Notes under the pieces: generated by a model
Told to the model about the DNA's origin: nothing
The model's input: the letters and a program-made list of their open reading frames with translations, nothing else
The model's database searches: none
Translations under genes and position numbers: made by a program
In this document: one piece after another, positions 18,503-27,279 of the stretch
Numbering within the stretch: position 1 is the stretch's first letter
How the letters are laid out: every line of letters begins with the position of its first letter
NCBI RefSeq assembly: GCF_030142075.1
Contig: NZ_CP126241.1
Span: 2,542,001-2,606,000, forward strand
DNA length: 64,000 nt
From: Arthrobacter sp. zg-Y20
GTDB taxonomy: Bacteria > Actinomycetota > Actinomycetes > Actinomycetales > Micrococcaceae
Reading direction: 5' to 3'

Positions 18503-19486
18503 TTATTCACGTCCCCCTATTCCGTTTCCATACTCTTGCGGATGCGCCCCCGCAGCGGCACCGGATCCGGGAGAAGTGTTACGTCCCGGGGCTGGTGTGG
18601 CAGCCATAACCGCCGCGCAGAAGACCCCCGCACCTTCGGCGCGCAGCGCCCGGACGGTTTCGCCGATGGTGGCCCCGGTGGTGAGAACATCATCAACCAC
18701 CACACAGCTGACCCCCACGAGGCTGCCCTCCCCGGCACCTCCGGTTCCGCGGCTGCTGCGGGACGGCGCCGCGGTCATGGTGTTGCGGACGTTACGGCGC
18801 CGATTCCCACTGCCCAGCCCCTTTTGTGCCAGGCGCCGGCCGTCCGCTGCCGGGCTGCCCGCCCTGCCGGGGAGGAACGGCACGGCGCTCCCGTACCCGC
18901 GCACGTAGGACACCAGGGGTGCGGCGGAACACCCGGGCGGCAACAGCCCTGCGCGCTCTAGCCGCCTGATCAGCAGGGCCAGCGGGGCGTAGCCGCGCCG
19001 GCGCATGGAACGGGCGGATCCAGGGACCGGGACCAGCACCAGTGTGCGGGAGCCGGACAACCGGAACGCCTCCTGCGCTGCCTCCTGCAGCACCCCGGCC
19101 AGCACCGGGACAAGGAAACCGGCCAGGTCCGTGTGTCCGCGGTTCTTGAAAGCGAGCAAGACTCGGGCCAAGTCCCCGCGGTAAGTTCCGGCGGCCAGGA
19201 CCGGCAGCGGTGCAAACGCTGCAGATTCGGCAGCTTGGGCGGCCGGGAGCGCGGCGGCGCCTTCCTGGACGAAACATGGCCGTATGGTCCCGCGGCGAGC
19301 CTTCGCCGCGCAGCTGCTGCACAAGGAACGGTCCGGAGCACCGCAGGCTGCACACGTGACAGGAACGAGCCCTGCGGCAAGTCCGGACAGAGCCGCAGCT
19401 GCCACCTGCCCTGCCGGTGAGAAGACCAACCGGTCAAGTGCCCGGCTCGGTGCCGGGAAGGAAAGTGCCGGTAAGGAAATACGCAT
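18503..19486 (-). CDS. comF: ComF-family phosphoribosyltransferase-like protein
   Basis: The 327-residue protein has an N-terminal zinc ribbon (C45/C48 and C56/C59) and a phosphoribosyltransferase fold with the PRPP-binding segment VVVDDVLTTGATIGE. ComF proteins are linked to DNA uptake and double-strand-break processing; the actinobacterial role is unproven. The domain carries a basic insertion (RRRNVRN) before the PRPP loop and a Gly/Pro-rich tail. The start is uncertain: ATG at 19486 lacks a clear ribosome site, and TTG at 19537 or GTG at 19525 are alternatives. It sits downstream of lpqB. Confidence 0.82.
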   Translation of the reverse strand: MRISLPALSFPAPSRALDRLVFSPAGQVAAAALSGLAAGLVPVTCAACGAPDRSLCSSCAAKARRGTIRPCFVQEGAAALPAAQAAESAAFAPLPVLAAGTYRGDLARVLLAFKNRGHTDLAGFLVPVLAGVLQEAAQEAFRLSGSRTLVLVPVPGSARSMRRRGYAPLALLIRRLERAGLLPPGCSAAPLVSYVRGYGSAVPFLPGRAGSPAADGRRLAQKGLGSGNRRRNVRNTMTAAPSRSSRGTGGAGEGSLVGVSCVVVDDVLTTGATIGETVRALRAEGAGVFCAAVMAATPAPGRNTSPGSGAAAGAHPQEYGNGIGGRE

Positions 19487-19599
19487 GCTGCCATGCTGAC
19501 CCCGCCCGGGCGGCGCCGTCCGCACCGTGGACGGCAAGGTGCACCGCTACTGCCCGCGGGAGCACCGGCCGCCGGCTGTGGAGGAGCGGTGCGGAAGCG

Positions 19600-21375
19600 T
19601 CAGCCCGGGAAGGCCGGGTCCCGCACCCCTTCGGACCGAAGCGCCCAGCTGCTGCCGACCTTGTTGAAGATGCCGGCGTCGGTCTGGATAAAGACGTCCT
19701 CGGTACCGTTGCCGGCGCTGAGCCCCAGGATCCCTTCCTTCGGCGCGAGCAGCTGTGCTTCCCGCCCGGGACCAAGGATCACCGGGACGGACTCCTGCGC
19801 CCCGGTCCGGACAGCGACAACCGTATCCTCGCTTGCCCACTTCACCCGGTCCACCGCACCCGCTTCCGCCGGCACCTGCAGCGTTGCCGGCGTCGTCAGC
19901 GATACCGGAACGCCTTCTGCCGAACGGACGATCCCGGCAATCATCACACTGCTGTTCCCGCCCTGGGCGGCCGCAACCAGTACCCGCGTGCCGTCACGGG
20001 AAACCCTGAGCTCGGTGACGCCCAGCCCTTCGAGCCAAGGCGCTGACAGAACTGCTGCCGAGTCACGGTTGCCGCCGGGGGGAATGGCCAGGACCGCGGT
20101 GCCGGAACCGGAGGGCTGAGTGGTCCAGACCCACTGTTTCGGATCCACGCTGGGCGCGGTGAACCGGGTGCCCTCGGCCGCTACCCGGACCTCCTGACCC
20201 TTTCCGGTAACCAGGAGGGTGTCTTCCTGGCTGTCCAGGAAGGCGATGGTGGCCCCGTCGGCAGACATCGCGGGGCTCCTGGGTCCGTATCCGGCCACCG
20301 ACGGCACACCCTCGACGGCGGTCGGACCGTCGCCGTAAAAGGCCAGTTCGCCCTGATAGACCACAATCTGGGTGGCGCCGGCTGACGGATCGGCAATGGC
20401 GGACCGTACTTCGCCGTTGCCCTTGCCGAGGTCCACGGAATGCCCGCCTTCGGTCATGGCAACCGAAGTGATGTTGTTCAGGCTCCGGAGATTCTGTTGC
20501 AGCTGTGCGGTCATCTGCTGCCGGTTCAGGTCGGTGGCGTCGCTCAGCGAATCTGCGGCCAAATCCACGGTGGCTTCTCCGGAGGCCACGGGCACGGCGT
20601 CGCGGGCAAGTTCGGTACCGGACGGGAAAGCGCTGACGACGGCGCCCTGCAGGTGGGGTGCCGGCCCCACCAGGACCGCGTTGACGATGTTCGCGGCTAT
20701 GCCTGCGCGCCGGATGAACCACCGGGTGTCCGGCACCCAGTACTCGTAGTCGCTTGAGTAGAAGTACAGGTTGTGGGCCATAAAGACGGCCGGGAAGCTG
20801 GCCAGGGACAGCATGATGCCGTCCGGAACGGCGGTGAGCCGCCACTCGCCGTCTACCTTTTCCGCCTGCACCGGAATGCTCTCGGTGCTTCCCGCAGGTG
20901 CTTCGATCCGGATCCCCTGGATGTCAACGGTGCTCTGTACCTCCAGCTGGATCTGGAACAGATTCGGATCCGGAGTAGCGACAACCCGTGAAGAGCGGTA
21001 AACAGTGGCCCGCTGGGCCGGAGACCACGTTTCGGCCATCCCCGGGGACAAGAACTGGCGGGCCACGCTGTAGTCGTCGGCGGCCCCCTTGCCTGCCTCC
21101 ATGAAGCCGCGGATGGTTTCCTGTGCCGTAGCGCCGGCAGCCGGGCCTTCGGGCGAAAAGACCGCTTCCTCCTGCTGCTCGTCTCCGCGCTGGGCGGAGG
21201 CGGTGCCCACCGGGCCGACGGTGGGTATGGAGGAGCATCCTGCCAGCGCCAAGGCAGCACCGAGCACCAGGACCAGCAGGCGGGCGAACTGCCCGGGTCC
21301 CCGGACAGCGGTTAGCCCAATGGAAGCGTGTGGGGACGGGGCCGGCTCGGCGGACGGCATTGGGCTAAAGGACAT
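19600..21375 (-). CDS. lpqB: lipoprotein LpqB
   Basis: The 591-residue protein has a late hydrophobic signal with lipobox LALAGC (Cys47), a GerMN domain (~95-310) and a C-terminal beta-propeller-like region. In mycobacteria LpqB interacts with the MtrB sensor domain and tunes MtrA signalling, which fits the gene order mtrA-mtrB-lpqB. The ATG at 21375 overlaps the mtrB end by 11 nt and has AGGAG 5 nt upstream, so translation is coupled. Confidence 0.93.
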   Translation of the reverse strand: MSFSPMPSAEPAPSPHASIGLTAVRGPGQFARLLVLVLGAALALAGCSSIPTVGPVGTASAQRGDEQQEEAVFSPEGPAAGATAQETIRGFMEAGKGAADDYSVARQFLSPGMAETWSPAQRATVYRSSRVVATPDPNLFQIQLEVQSTVDIQGIRIEAPAGSTESIPVQAEKVDGEWRLTAVPDGIMLSLASFPAVFMAHNLYFYSSDYEYWVPDTRWFIRRAGIAANIVNAVLVGPAPHLQGAVVSAFPSGTELARDAVPVASGEATVDLAADSLSDATDLNRQQMTAQLQQNLRSLNNITSVAMTEGGHSVDLGKGNGEVRSAIADPSAGATQIVVYQGELAFYGDGPTAVEGVPSVAGYGPRSPAMSADGATIAFLDSQEDTLLVTGKGQEVRVAAEGTRFTAPSVDPKQWVWTTQPSGSGTAVLAIPPGGNRDSAAVLSAPWLEGLGVTELRVSRDGTRVLVAAAQGGNSSVMIAGIVRSAEGVPVSLTTPATLQVPAEAGAVDRVKWASEDTVVAVRTGAQESVPVILGPGREAQLLAPKEGILGLSAGNGTEDVFIQTDAGIFNKVGSSWALRSEGVRDPAFPG

Positions 21376-23107
21376 CGGTCTCCTCCGAGGAAACTGCCGC
21401 GGTCAGTGCCAACGGTCCGGCAGCCGCCTTGCGGGGTGACAGCGGCACTGGCGAGGCTTCGAAGTCCCCTCCGTGGCGCCGCGGAAGCGTAAGCCGGAAG
21501 CAGGAACCGTTGCCGGGCTCGCCCCACGCCTCGAGCCATCCGCCGTGCAGCCTGGTGTCTTCGGCCGCAATGGACAGGCCCAGGCCGCTGCCGCCCGTAG
21601 TGCGTGCCCGGGCCGGATCCGCCCGCCAGAAGCGGTCGAACACGTGCCCGGCATCTTCCTCGGTCATGCCGATCCCGTGGTCGCGCACGGCAATGCCGAC
21701 GGCGTCGGCATTTGCGGCCACCGCTATCTCGATGGGCTCGCCCTCCCCGTGTTCCAGTGCGTTGACCAGGAGGTTGCGCAGGATGCGTTCGATGCGCCGC
21801 GGATCGGCGTCCACCACGCAACTGGACTCCTTGGAAACAACCGTGACTTCCGAGCCGGAGTTATTCGCCAGCGGTTCGGTGGCGTCCATGACGTCGCGCA
21901 CAATGTGGAAGACATCGGTGGGTTCAAGGTCCAAAGCTGCGGCGCCGGCGTCGAACCGGGAGATCTCCAGCAGGTCGGCCAGCAGCGCCTGGAAGCGTTC
22001 CACCTGGTGGTAGAGCAGTTCCGTGGAGCGCCGGTACATGGGGTCGAAGCTTTCGCGGGCATCGTAGAGGACCTCGGCAGCCATGCGTACGGTGGTGAGC
22101 GGGGTCCGCAGTTCGTGCGAAACATCCGAGACGAAAACCTGCTGCATACGGGAGAGTGTAGCGAGCTGGGTGATCTGGTCCTGCAGGGTTCCGGCCATGT
22201 GGTTGAAGGACGCCGCGAGGCGCGCCACTTCGTCCTCTCCCTTGACTTCCATGCGCTCCTGCAGCTCGCCGGCGGCCAGCTTCTCCGACACTGCCGCCGC
22301 GTCGCTGACTGCGCCCAGGCCGGCCTTGGCCACAATCCAGGCAATAGTGCCGCTGATGGCCAGCAGCAGGAACCCGGCGATCCAGAGGATGCGGTGGATT
22401 TTGTTGAGCGTCTCCTGCATGGAGGACAGGTCATAGATCAGGTAGAGCGCGTACTCCGCATTGTTCGGCGGCAGCGTGACCTTGGTGCCAAAGGCGATAC
22501 CGGGTTCGCCGTGGGCCAGCTCAAGCGGGGACCAGTAGACGTTGCCGGCGTCGGCGTCGCCGGCTTTGCCCGCGGCGACGGCGTCGCTCAGGGCCACCGG
22601 GATTCCGCCGGCAGTAATGTTGCCGCTGTTAATGGAGTAGTTCACAAACAGCGGGTCGTTGGTGGGCAGCGGGGTCAGGAGATAGGTCCGCTGGGCGTCC
22701 GCCCCCTGCCCCTGCAGCAGTGGAAGCGTGTCCATGACCAGTCGGTCGGTGCTCTCCCGGTCGCTGGCCGTGGTGTCCCGGAAGTTGTTCTTCACGTTGG
22801 ACAGGCCGGTGGTGGCTTCGGTCTGGAACTGGGCCAGGCGTTCCTCGTAGAGGGAACCGGCTATCTGGTGCGAGAGGAAGGCTCCGATGCCCGCACCGGC
22901 GAGTGCCACCAGCAGCAGGGTGGACACGACGGTCTTGAACTGCAGGGACCGCCGCCACTGCCGCGCGATCCGGTGCAGCGTCGCTCGGCGGACGGTTTCG
23001 CGCAGGCGCCGGGCGGCCTGCAGTGACTTGTTGAGGATCGGGGATTTCCCGGCCGCCCCGGCCAGGAATCCCGGCAACTTAGCTCTGGCCCGCTTTGTAT
23101 CCGACAC
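21365..23107 (-). CDS. mtrB: MtrB sensor histidine kinase
   Basis: The 580-residue kinase has a basic cytoplasmic N-terminus, a first membrane helix (~58-79), an extracytoplasmic sensor (~80-235), a second helix (~240-260), HAMP, HisKA with H331 in DVSHELRTPL, and a HATPase domain with NLLVNALEHG. MtrB phosphorylates MtrA and links cell division, wall metabolism and osmotic stress. The GTG at 23107 overlaps the end of mtrA by 29 nt; a TTG at 23077 just after the mtrA stop is an alternative start. The cytoplasmic tail after the ATPase domain is about 40 residues. Confidence 0.95.
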   Translation of the reverse strand: MSDTKRARAKLPGFLAGAAGKSPILNKSLQAARRLRETVRRATLHRIARQWRRSLQFKTVVSTLLLVALAGAGIGAFLSHQIAGSLYEERLAQFQTEATTGLSNVKNNFRDTTASDRESTDRLVMDTLPLLQGQGADAQRTYLLTPLPTNDPLFVNYSINSGNITAGGIPVALSDAVAAGKAGDADAGNVYWSPLELAHGEPGIAFGTKVTLPPNNAEYALYLIYDLSSMQETLNKIHRILWIAGFLLLAISGTIAWIVAKAGLGAVSDAAAVSEKLAAGELQERMEVKGEDEVARLAASFNHMAGTLQDQITQLATLSRMQQVFVSDVSHELRTPLTTVRMAAEVLYDARESFDPMYRRSTELLYHQVERFQALLADLLEISRFDAGAAALDLEPTDVFHIVRDVMDATEPLANNSGSEVTVVSKESSCVVDADPRRIERILRNLLVNALEHGEGEPIEIAVAANADAVGIAVRDHGIGMTEEDAGHVFDRFWRADPARARTTGGSGLGLSIAAEDTRLHGGWLEAWGEPGNGSCFRLTLPRRHGGDFEASPVPLSPRKAAAGPLALTAAVSSEETDVL

Positions 23108-23756
23108 CGCGCACCGTCAGTACAATCTCGGGTGCTTCGGGGTCGCGTTCAATCTTGGAGCGGAGCCTCTGCACATGCACATTCACCAACCGCGTGTCCG
23201 CAGCGTGGCGGTATCCCCAAACCTGTTCCAGGAGCATTTCCCGGGTGAAAACCTGCCACGGCTTGCGTGCCAGCGCCACGAGCAGGTCGAACTCAAGCGG
23301 AGTCAGCGAAATGCTGTCTCCGCCACGGGAGACGGAGTGGCCCGCCACGTCGATGGACACTTCGCCGATACGCAGCGTTTCCGGGGACTTCTGGTCGCCC
23401 GGGCGCAGCCGCGCCCGGACCCGGGCCACCAGCTCGGCGGGCTTGAACGGCTTGGGCACGTAGTCGTCGGCTCCCGATTCCAAGCCGCGTACGACGTCGG
23501 CCGTGTCGGATTTCGCGGTGAGCATCACGATGGGGGTATCGGCTTCGCTGCGGATCTGCCGGCATACTTCGATACCGTCGATACCGGGCAGCATCAGGTC
23601 CAGCAGCACGAGGTCGGGCTTGCTGTTCCGGAAGATTTCCAGTGCCGAGGAGCCGTCTGCGCAGAACACCGGTTCGAACCCGTCGTTGCGCAGCACAATG
23701 CCGATCATTTCGGCCAATGCCTCGTCGTCGTCTACGACCAGTATGCGTGACTTCAT
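23079..23756 (-). CDS. mtrA: MtrA response regulator
   Basis: The 225-residue OmpR/PhoB-type regulator has an N-terminal receiver with phospho-acceptor D53 and the conserved K102 (VPKPF), and a C-terminal winged helix. It is nearly full-length identical in motif pattern to mycobacterial MtrA. ATG at 23756 follows GGGAG by 4 nt. It leads the mtrA-mtrB-lpqB-comF run. Its 5' region contains a GCGCGC hairpin at 23787-23802. Confidence 0.97.
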   Translation of the reverse strand: MKSRILVVDDDEALAEMIGIVLRNDGFEPVFCADGSSALEIFRNSKPDLVLLDLMLPGIDGIEVCRQIRSEADTPIVMLTAKSDTADVVRGLESGADDYVPKPFKPAELVARVRARLRPGDQKSPETLRIGEVSIDVAGHSVSRGGDSISLTPLEFDLLVALARKPWQVFTREMLLEQVWGYRHAADTRLVNVHVQRLRSKIERDPEAPEIVLTVRGVGYKAGQS

Positions 23757-23931
23757 AGCTCCCTGTTTCGCTGCTTGCGTCCGTCCGCGCGCAGTTGCGC
23801 GCTGGGGCCAGCAGTCCTGGCGGCTGCCGCTCCCCCAAGGCGTGCGTTGCCGCCCAAGTTAATCCCTATCATCCTAGAGGACACAAATACGGCCGCGGCT
23901 CGCCTCCTGTGCCGATTCGGGGCCGGATAAC

Positions 23932-23937
23932 TATAGT
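23932..23937 (+). promoter_or_regulatory. possible -10 of the envelope operon
   Basis: TATAGT matches the -10 consensus well and would start transcription near 23944, about 35 nt before the ATG at 23979. No good -35 is present. Confidence 0.4.
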
Positions 23938-23978
23938 CGAGGTAATTATCACGACTGGCTGCGGGGGAAACGGGTCAA

Positions 23979-25355
23979 ATGAGCGAGCAGGAACACACTG
24001 GGCCGGGCAACGGACCGGACGCCGGTCCGGGTACACCGGGTCCGCCGGCTGCTCCAGGGGCAGCAGATGGTACCCCCGGTGCGTGGCAGCAGCCTGCCCC
24101 TAACCAGTGGGGCCAGCAGCAACCCGCCCCCAACCAGTGGGGCCAGCAGCAGCCTGCCCCTAACCAGTGGGGCCAGCAGCAACCCGCCCCCAACCAGTGG
24201 GGCCAGCAGCCCAACCAGTGGGGCCAGCAGCCCAACCCGTGGGGCCAGCAGAACCCGTGGGGACAGCCGAACCCGTGGGGACAGCCGAACCCGTGGGGAC
24301 AGCCCGCAGGCGGGCCCATGCCTCCTGGTGCGTACATGCCCCCGCCCAAGCCGGGCATCGTCCCGCTGCGCCGGCTGGGCGTGGGCGAAATCCTGGACGG
24401 CGCCTTCCGTGCCTGCCGTCGCAGTGCCGCGGCGACGTTCGGCAGCGCGCTGCTGATCCAGGCTTTCATAGCGCTCGTCACGGTTATCCTCGGTTTCATT
24501 TTCGGTGACCAGATCGTCATCGACCCCGTGACGGGTGACTTGTCAGATGCCGGCATGTCCGACGACGAGGTGCTTGGGTCCACGCTCAGCATCCTGTCCC
24601 TGTTCGGCTGGGTGGCGTTGGGAAACACGGCCGGAGCCCTGCTGATCCAGGGCCTTATGGTGATCCCGGTGGCCCGCGCCGTGCTGAACCTCAAGACCGG
24701 TTTCGGCCAAACGTGGCGGATCCTGGGTCCGGTACTGCTCCGCCTGGCCGGACTCATACTGTTGCTGATGGCCGCATTCCTTGCCGCCTTCACCCTGCTG
24801 GTCCTGCTTTTCAGCCTGGTCATCTACATGCTGGGCGACGCGGGAATCGTCGTCACGGTCCTCGGTTCGCTGGCTTCGATAGCCCTCCTCGCGTGGGTAT
24901 CGGTAAAACTCATGGTGGCCCCTGCGGTACTGGTCCTGGAAGGAACCGGCGTGTTTCGTTCCCTGGCCCGGGCCTGGCAGGTGACACGGACAAACTGGTG
25001 GCGCGTCTTCGGGGTGCTGTTGCTGACCGGACTGATCACTTCGGTGCTGATGCAGGTCCTGAGTGTCCCGCTCGGCCTCATCACGTCCCTGTCACTCGGC
25101 GCGGACCCGGCAAACAGCGGCACGTTCGCGCTGCTCATGACAGCGCTTTCGCTGCTGGTTGCCGGCATCGCCTATACCTTCCAGGGTGCCGTGACTGCCC
25201 TGCTTTACGTGGACCTGCGGATGCGGCGTGAAGGGTTCGATATCGCCCTGATGAGGGAGCAGGAGAATCCCCGCATCCAGGACCCCGATTTCCTGCCGGG
25301 CAGGGCCGCGCCGGCCGCGCCCGGCGGCACCTACCCCGGCCCGGGAATGCCATGA
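23979..25355 (+). CDS. multi-pass membrane protein with Pro/Gln/Trp repeats
   Basis: The 458-residue protein has a hydrophilic N-terminus (1-~120) built of tandem QQPAPNQWGQ and NPWGQP units, then a domain of six or so membrane helices (~145-425) resembling the membrane domain of glycerophosphodiester phosphodiesterases, with the LGVGEILDGAFRACRR entry and the RAWQVTRTNWWRVFGVLLL segment. No phosphodiesterase catalytic domain is attached. It heads an operon with DUF4129, DUF4350, MoxR and DUF58, overlapping the next gene by 4 nt. It may scaffold or anchor that complex; this is inference. Confidence 0.8.
   Translation: MSEQEHTGPGNGPDAGPGTPGPPAAPGAADGTPGAWQQPAPNQWGQQQPAPNQWGQQQPAPNQWGQQQPAPNQWGQQPNQWGQQPNPWGQQNPWGQPNPWGQPNPWGQPAGGPMPPGAYMPPPKPGIVPLRRLGVGEILDGAFRACRRSAAATFGSALLIQAFIALVTVILGFIFGDQIVIDPVTGDLSDAGMSDDEVLGSTLSILSLFGWVALGNTAGALLIQGLMVIPVARAVLNLKTGFGQTWRILGPVLLRLAGLILLLMAAFLAAFTLLVLLFSLVIYMLGDAGIVVTVLGSLASIALLAWVSVKLMVAPAVLVLEGTGVFRSLARAWQVTRTNWWRVFGVLLLTGLITSVLMQVLSVPLGLITSLSLGADPANSGTFALLMTALSLLVAGIAYTFQGAVTALLYVDLRMRREGFDIALMREQENPRIQDPDFLPGRAAPAAPGGTYPGPGMP
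24091..24210 (+). repeat. 60-bp exact tandem duplication inside the membrane-protein gene
   Basis: Four 30-bp units alternate between two variants, so 24091-24150 is identical to 24151-24210. Each unit encodes about QQPAPNQWGQ. The perfect identity points to a recent duplication and possible length variation by slippage. Confidence 0.9.
24252..24305 (+). repeat. three 18-bp tandem repeats encoding NPWGQP
   Basis: AACCCGTGGGGACAGCCG is repeated at 24252, 24270 and 24288; the last copy differs in its final base. Confidence 0.9.
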
Positions 25356-26014
25356 TTCCCACCCGGGTTCCCGGTGACGTGCCGGTGGATCCCGAGTCGG
25401 ACCAGGCACGGGAATGGCTAAGCGATGAAATGTCCCGGGACATCTATGCAGACGCCGAACCAGGGCTGCTTCAGCGTGCGTGGAAGGCCGTGACCGAGTG
25501 GCTGGGCGATTTGCTCGACGGACTGGAGGGCCTCGACGCCGGGCCGGGGACGCTGGTCCTGGCGCTGGCCGCCGCGGCGGTTGCCGTCATTGTTGTCCTC
25601 ATATTCCGGCCCCGCTTCTCCTCCGCCGCGAAAAAACCCGGGAAAGTCTTCGCGCAAGACCTGATCGAAGCTGCGCAGCAGCACCGTGCACGCGCCGAAC
25701 AGGCCGAGGCTGCGCAGCGCTGGGACGAGGCACTCGCGGAACGGTTCCGCGCCATGGTCCGGTCCGCCGAGGAGCGGGTCGTCTTCGAGGCGCGCCCTTC
25801 GCGGACCGCTGCCGAAGCAGGCGCCGCCCTGGCGTCGGCGTTCCCCGAAGCCCGTACGGAACTCCTGTGGCTTGGCCGGCGCTTTGATGAGGTCATGTAC
25901 GGTACTGAGCACGCTTCCTCCGACGACTGCCGGCGGGCCGCCGCGCTGGACGGGGCATTGGAATCCGCCCGTCCTGCCTTGTCCCCCGAACCTGCCATGG
26001 CGGCACCCCGGTGA
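25352..26014 (+). CDS. DUF4129 membrane protein
   Basis: The 220-residue protein has an acidic N-terminus, one membrane helix (~68-86) and a cytoplasmic helical DUF4129 domain with the RWDEALAERFRAMVRSAEER segment. DUF4129 domains are usually found with MoxR/DUF58 proteins or at the C-terminus of transglutaminases. Start and stop overlap both neighbours by 4 nt, so it is translationally coupled within the operon. Confidence 0.85.
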   Translation: MIPTRVPGDVPVDPESDQAREWLSDEMSRDIYADAEPGLLQRAWKAVTEWLGDLLDGLEGLDAGPGTLVLALAAAAVAVIVVLIFRPRFSSAAKKPGKVFAQDLIEAAQQHRARAEQAEAAQRWDEALAERFRAMVRSAEERVVFEARPSRTAAEAGAALASAFPEARTELLWLGRRFDEVMYGTEHASSDDCRRAAALDGALESARPALSPEPAMAAPR

Positions 26015-27279
26015 CCGGTACGCGCACCCCCTCTCCCCCGGTCCCCGCCGGCCTGCCCGGCCTGCCCGGCCTGCCCGCAACGGATACCGGCGGGAGCCCC
26101 GGGGGATCACCCGCAGTCCGTGCTGCCGGCCCGGGCCGGGTGCTTGGCTGGTTCCGCCGGCACCGGGTCCTGCTGGCACTGGTCCTGGTCCTGGCCGTTG
26201 TGGCGGCCCTCTCGGTCTTTGCCCGCCCCCGGCAGGACAGTGAGCCCCTGTCGCCGGACAACGCGGCTCCGGACGGTGCCATGGCAGTCGCGGAGGTCCT
26301 GGCCGGCCAAGGCGTAAAAGTGCAGCATCCGCAGGACCTGGCCGAGGCCTATGCCGCCCTGGACGCGAACCCCGGTGCCACGCTGCTGTTCCTGGACCCC
26401 CGGGAGTTCCTCAACAGCGGGCAGCGCGAAGAACTTGCTGACGAGGCGGGGCGGGTGGTCCTGGTGGCGCCGTCCTTTGCGCAACTGTCGGATTTCGCAC
26501 CCGACATCCGTCCCGCCGGTGTCGTACCCGACGACGCCGCCGGGCAAAGTGCCGAAGCGCGCTGTTCCGACGAAGACGCCCAGGCTGCCGGCACAGTCAG
26601 CGCCGGAGGCCAAAGCTACCGCGGCCCGGTGACCTGTTTCCCCTCGCCGGGCGCGGAGGGAACCGACCCGGCGGGGTCCTACGCCGCTACCAAGGGCGGG
26701 AGCGCCGTCGTCCTGGGCAGCCCGGACCTGATCGCCAACGCCACTGTGACGGACGAGGGCAACGCTGCCCTTGCCCTGCGCTCGCTGGGCGCGGACGAAA
26801 CCCTGGTGTGGTATCAGGCCGGGCCGCAGGACATCGCTGCCGCAGAGCGGCCAGCGGACCCCTTCGACTATCTGCCTCCCTGGGTTTATCCGCTGGGGGC
26901 CTGGCTGGTGCTGGTTGCCGGATTGGCCGCCTTCTGGCGCGGGCGCAGGCTCGGGCCGCTGGCCGAGGAACCGCTGCCCGTGGTGGTGCCCGCTGCGGAG
27001 ACGGTTGAGGGCCGTGCCCGCCTCTATAGGGGCAGCAACGCCGTGAGCCATGCAGCGGCAAACCTGCGGGCAGCAGCCATGACGCGGATGGCAGCGCATC
27101 TGCGGCTGGGACCGGGGGCCGACGCCGACGCAGTAACAATGGCCGCAGCCTCCGCCACCGGCCGCAGTTATACCGCGGTCGACCACCTGCTCAACCAATC
27201 GATGCCGGGGACAAGCGCCGAACTGGTGCGCTGGACCTGGGACCTGCAAGACCTAGAGGAAGAAGCAACGTCATTATGA
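26011..27279 (+). CDS. DUF4350 membrane protein
   Basis: The 422-residue protein has a Pro/Gly-rich N-terminus, a first membrane helix (~51-70), an extracytoplasmic DUF4350 domain (~75-285; NAAPDGAMAVAEVLAGQGV, TLLFLDP) of GATase-like Rossmann type, a second helix (~292-312) and a cytoplasmic helical tail. Function is unknown; the domain may bind a ligand outside the membrane. It overlaps DUF4129 and moxR by 4 nt each. Confidence 0.85.
   Translation: MTGTRTPSPPVPAGLPGLPGLPATDTGGSPGGSPAVRAAGPGRVLGWFRRHRVLLALVLVLAVVAALSVFARPRQDSEPLSPDNAAPDGAMAVAEVLAGQGVKVQHPQDLAEAYAALDANPGATLLFLDPREFLNSGQREELADEAGRVVLVAPSFAQLSDFAPDIRPAGVVPDDAAGQSAEARCSDEDAQAAGTVSAGGQSYRGPVTCFPSPGAEGTDPAGSYAATKGGSAVVLGSPDLIANATVTDEGNAALALRSLGADETLVWYQAGPQDIAAAERPADPFDYLPPWVYPLGAWLVLVAGLAAFWRGRRLGPLAEEPLPVVVPAAETVEGRARLYRGSNAVSHAAANLRAAAMTRMAAHLRLGPGADADAVTMAAASATGRSYTAVDHLLNQSMPGTSAELVRWTWDLQDLEEEATSL

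Noticed and set aside
24091-24305. CRISPR-like array
   Set aside because: Units are contiguous, in-frame and without unique spacers; they encode a protein repeat.
23975-24823. Minus-strand open frame with His/Trp/Gly/Cys repeats
   Set aside because: The repeats are the complement of the coding repeats in the plus-strand membrane-protein gene.
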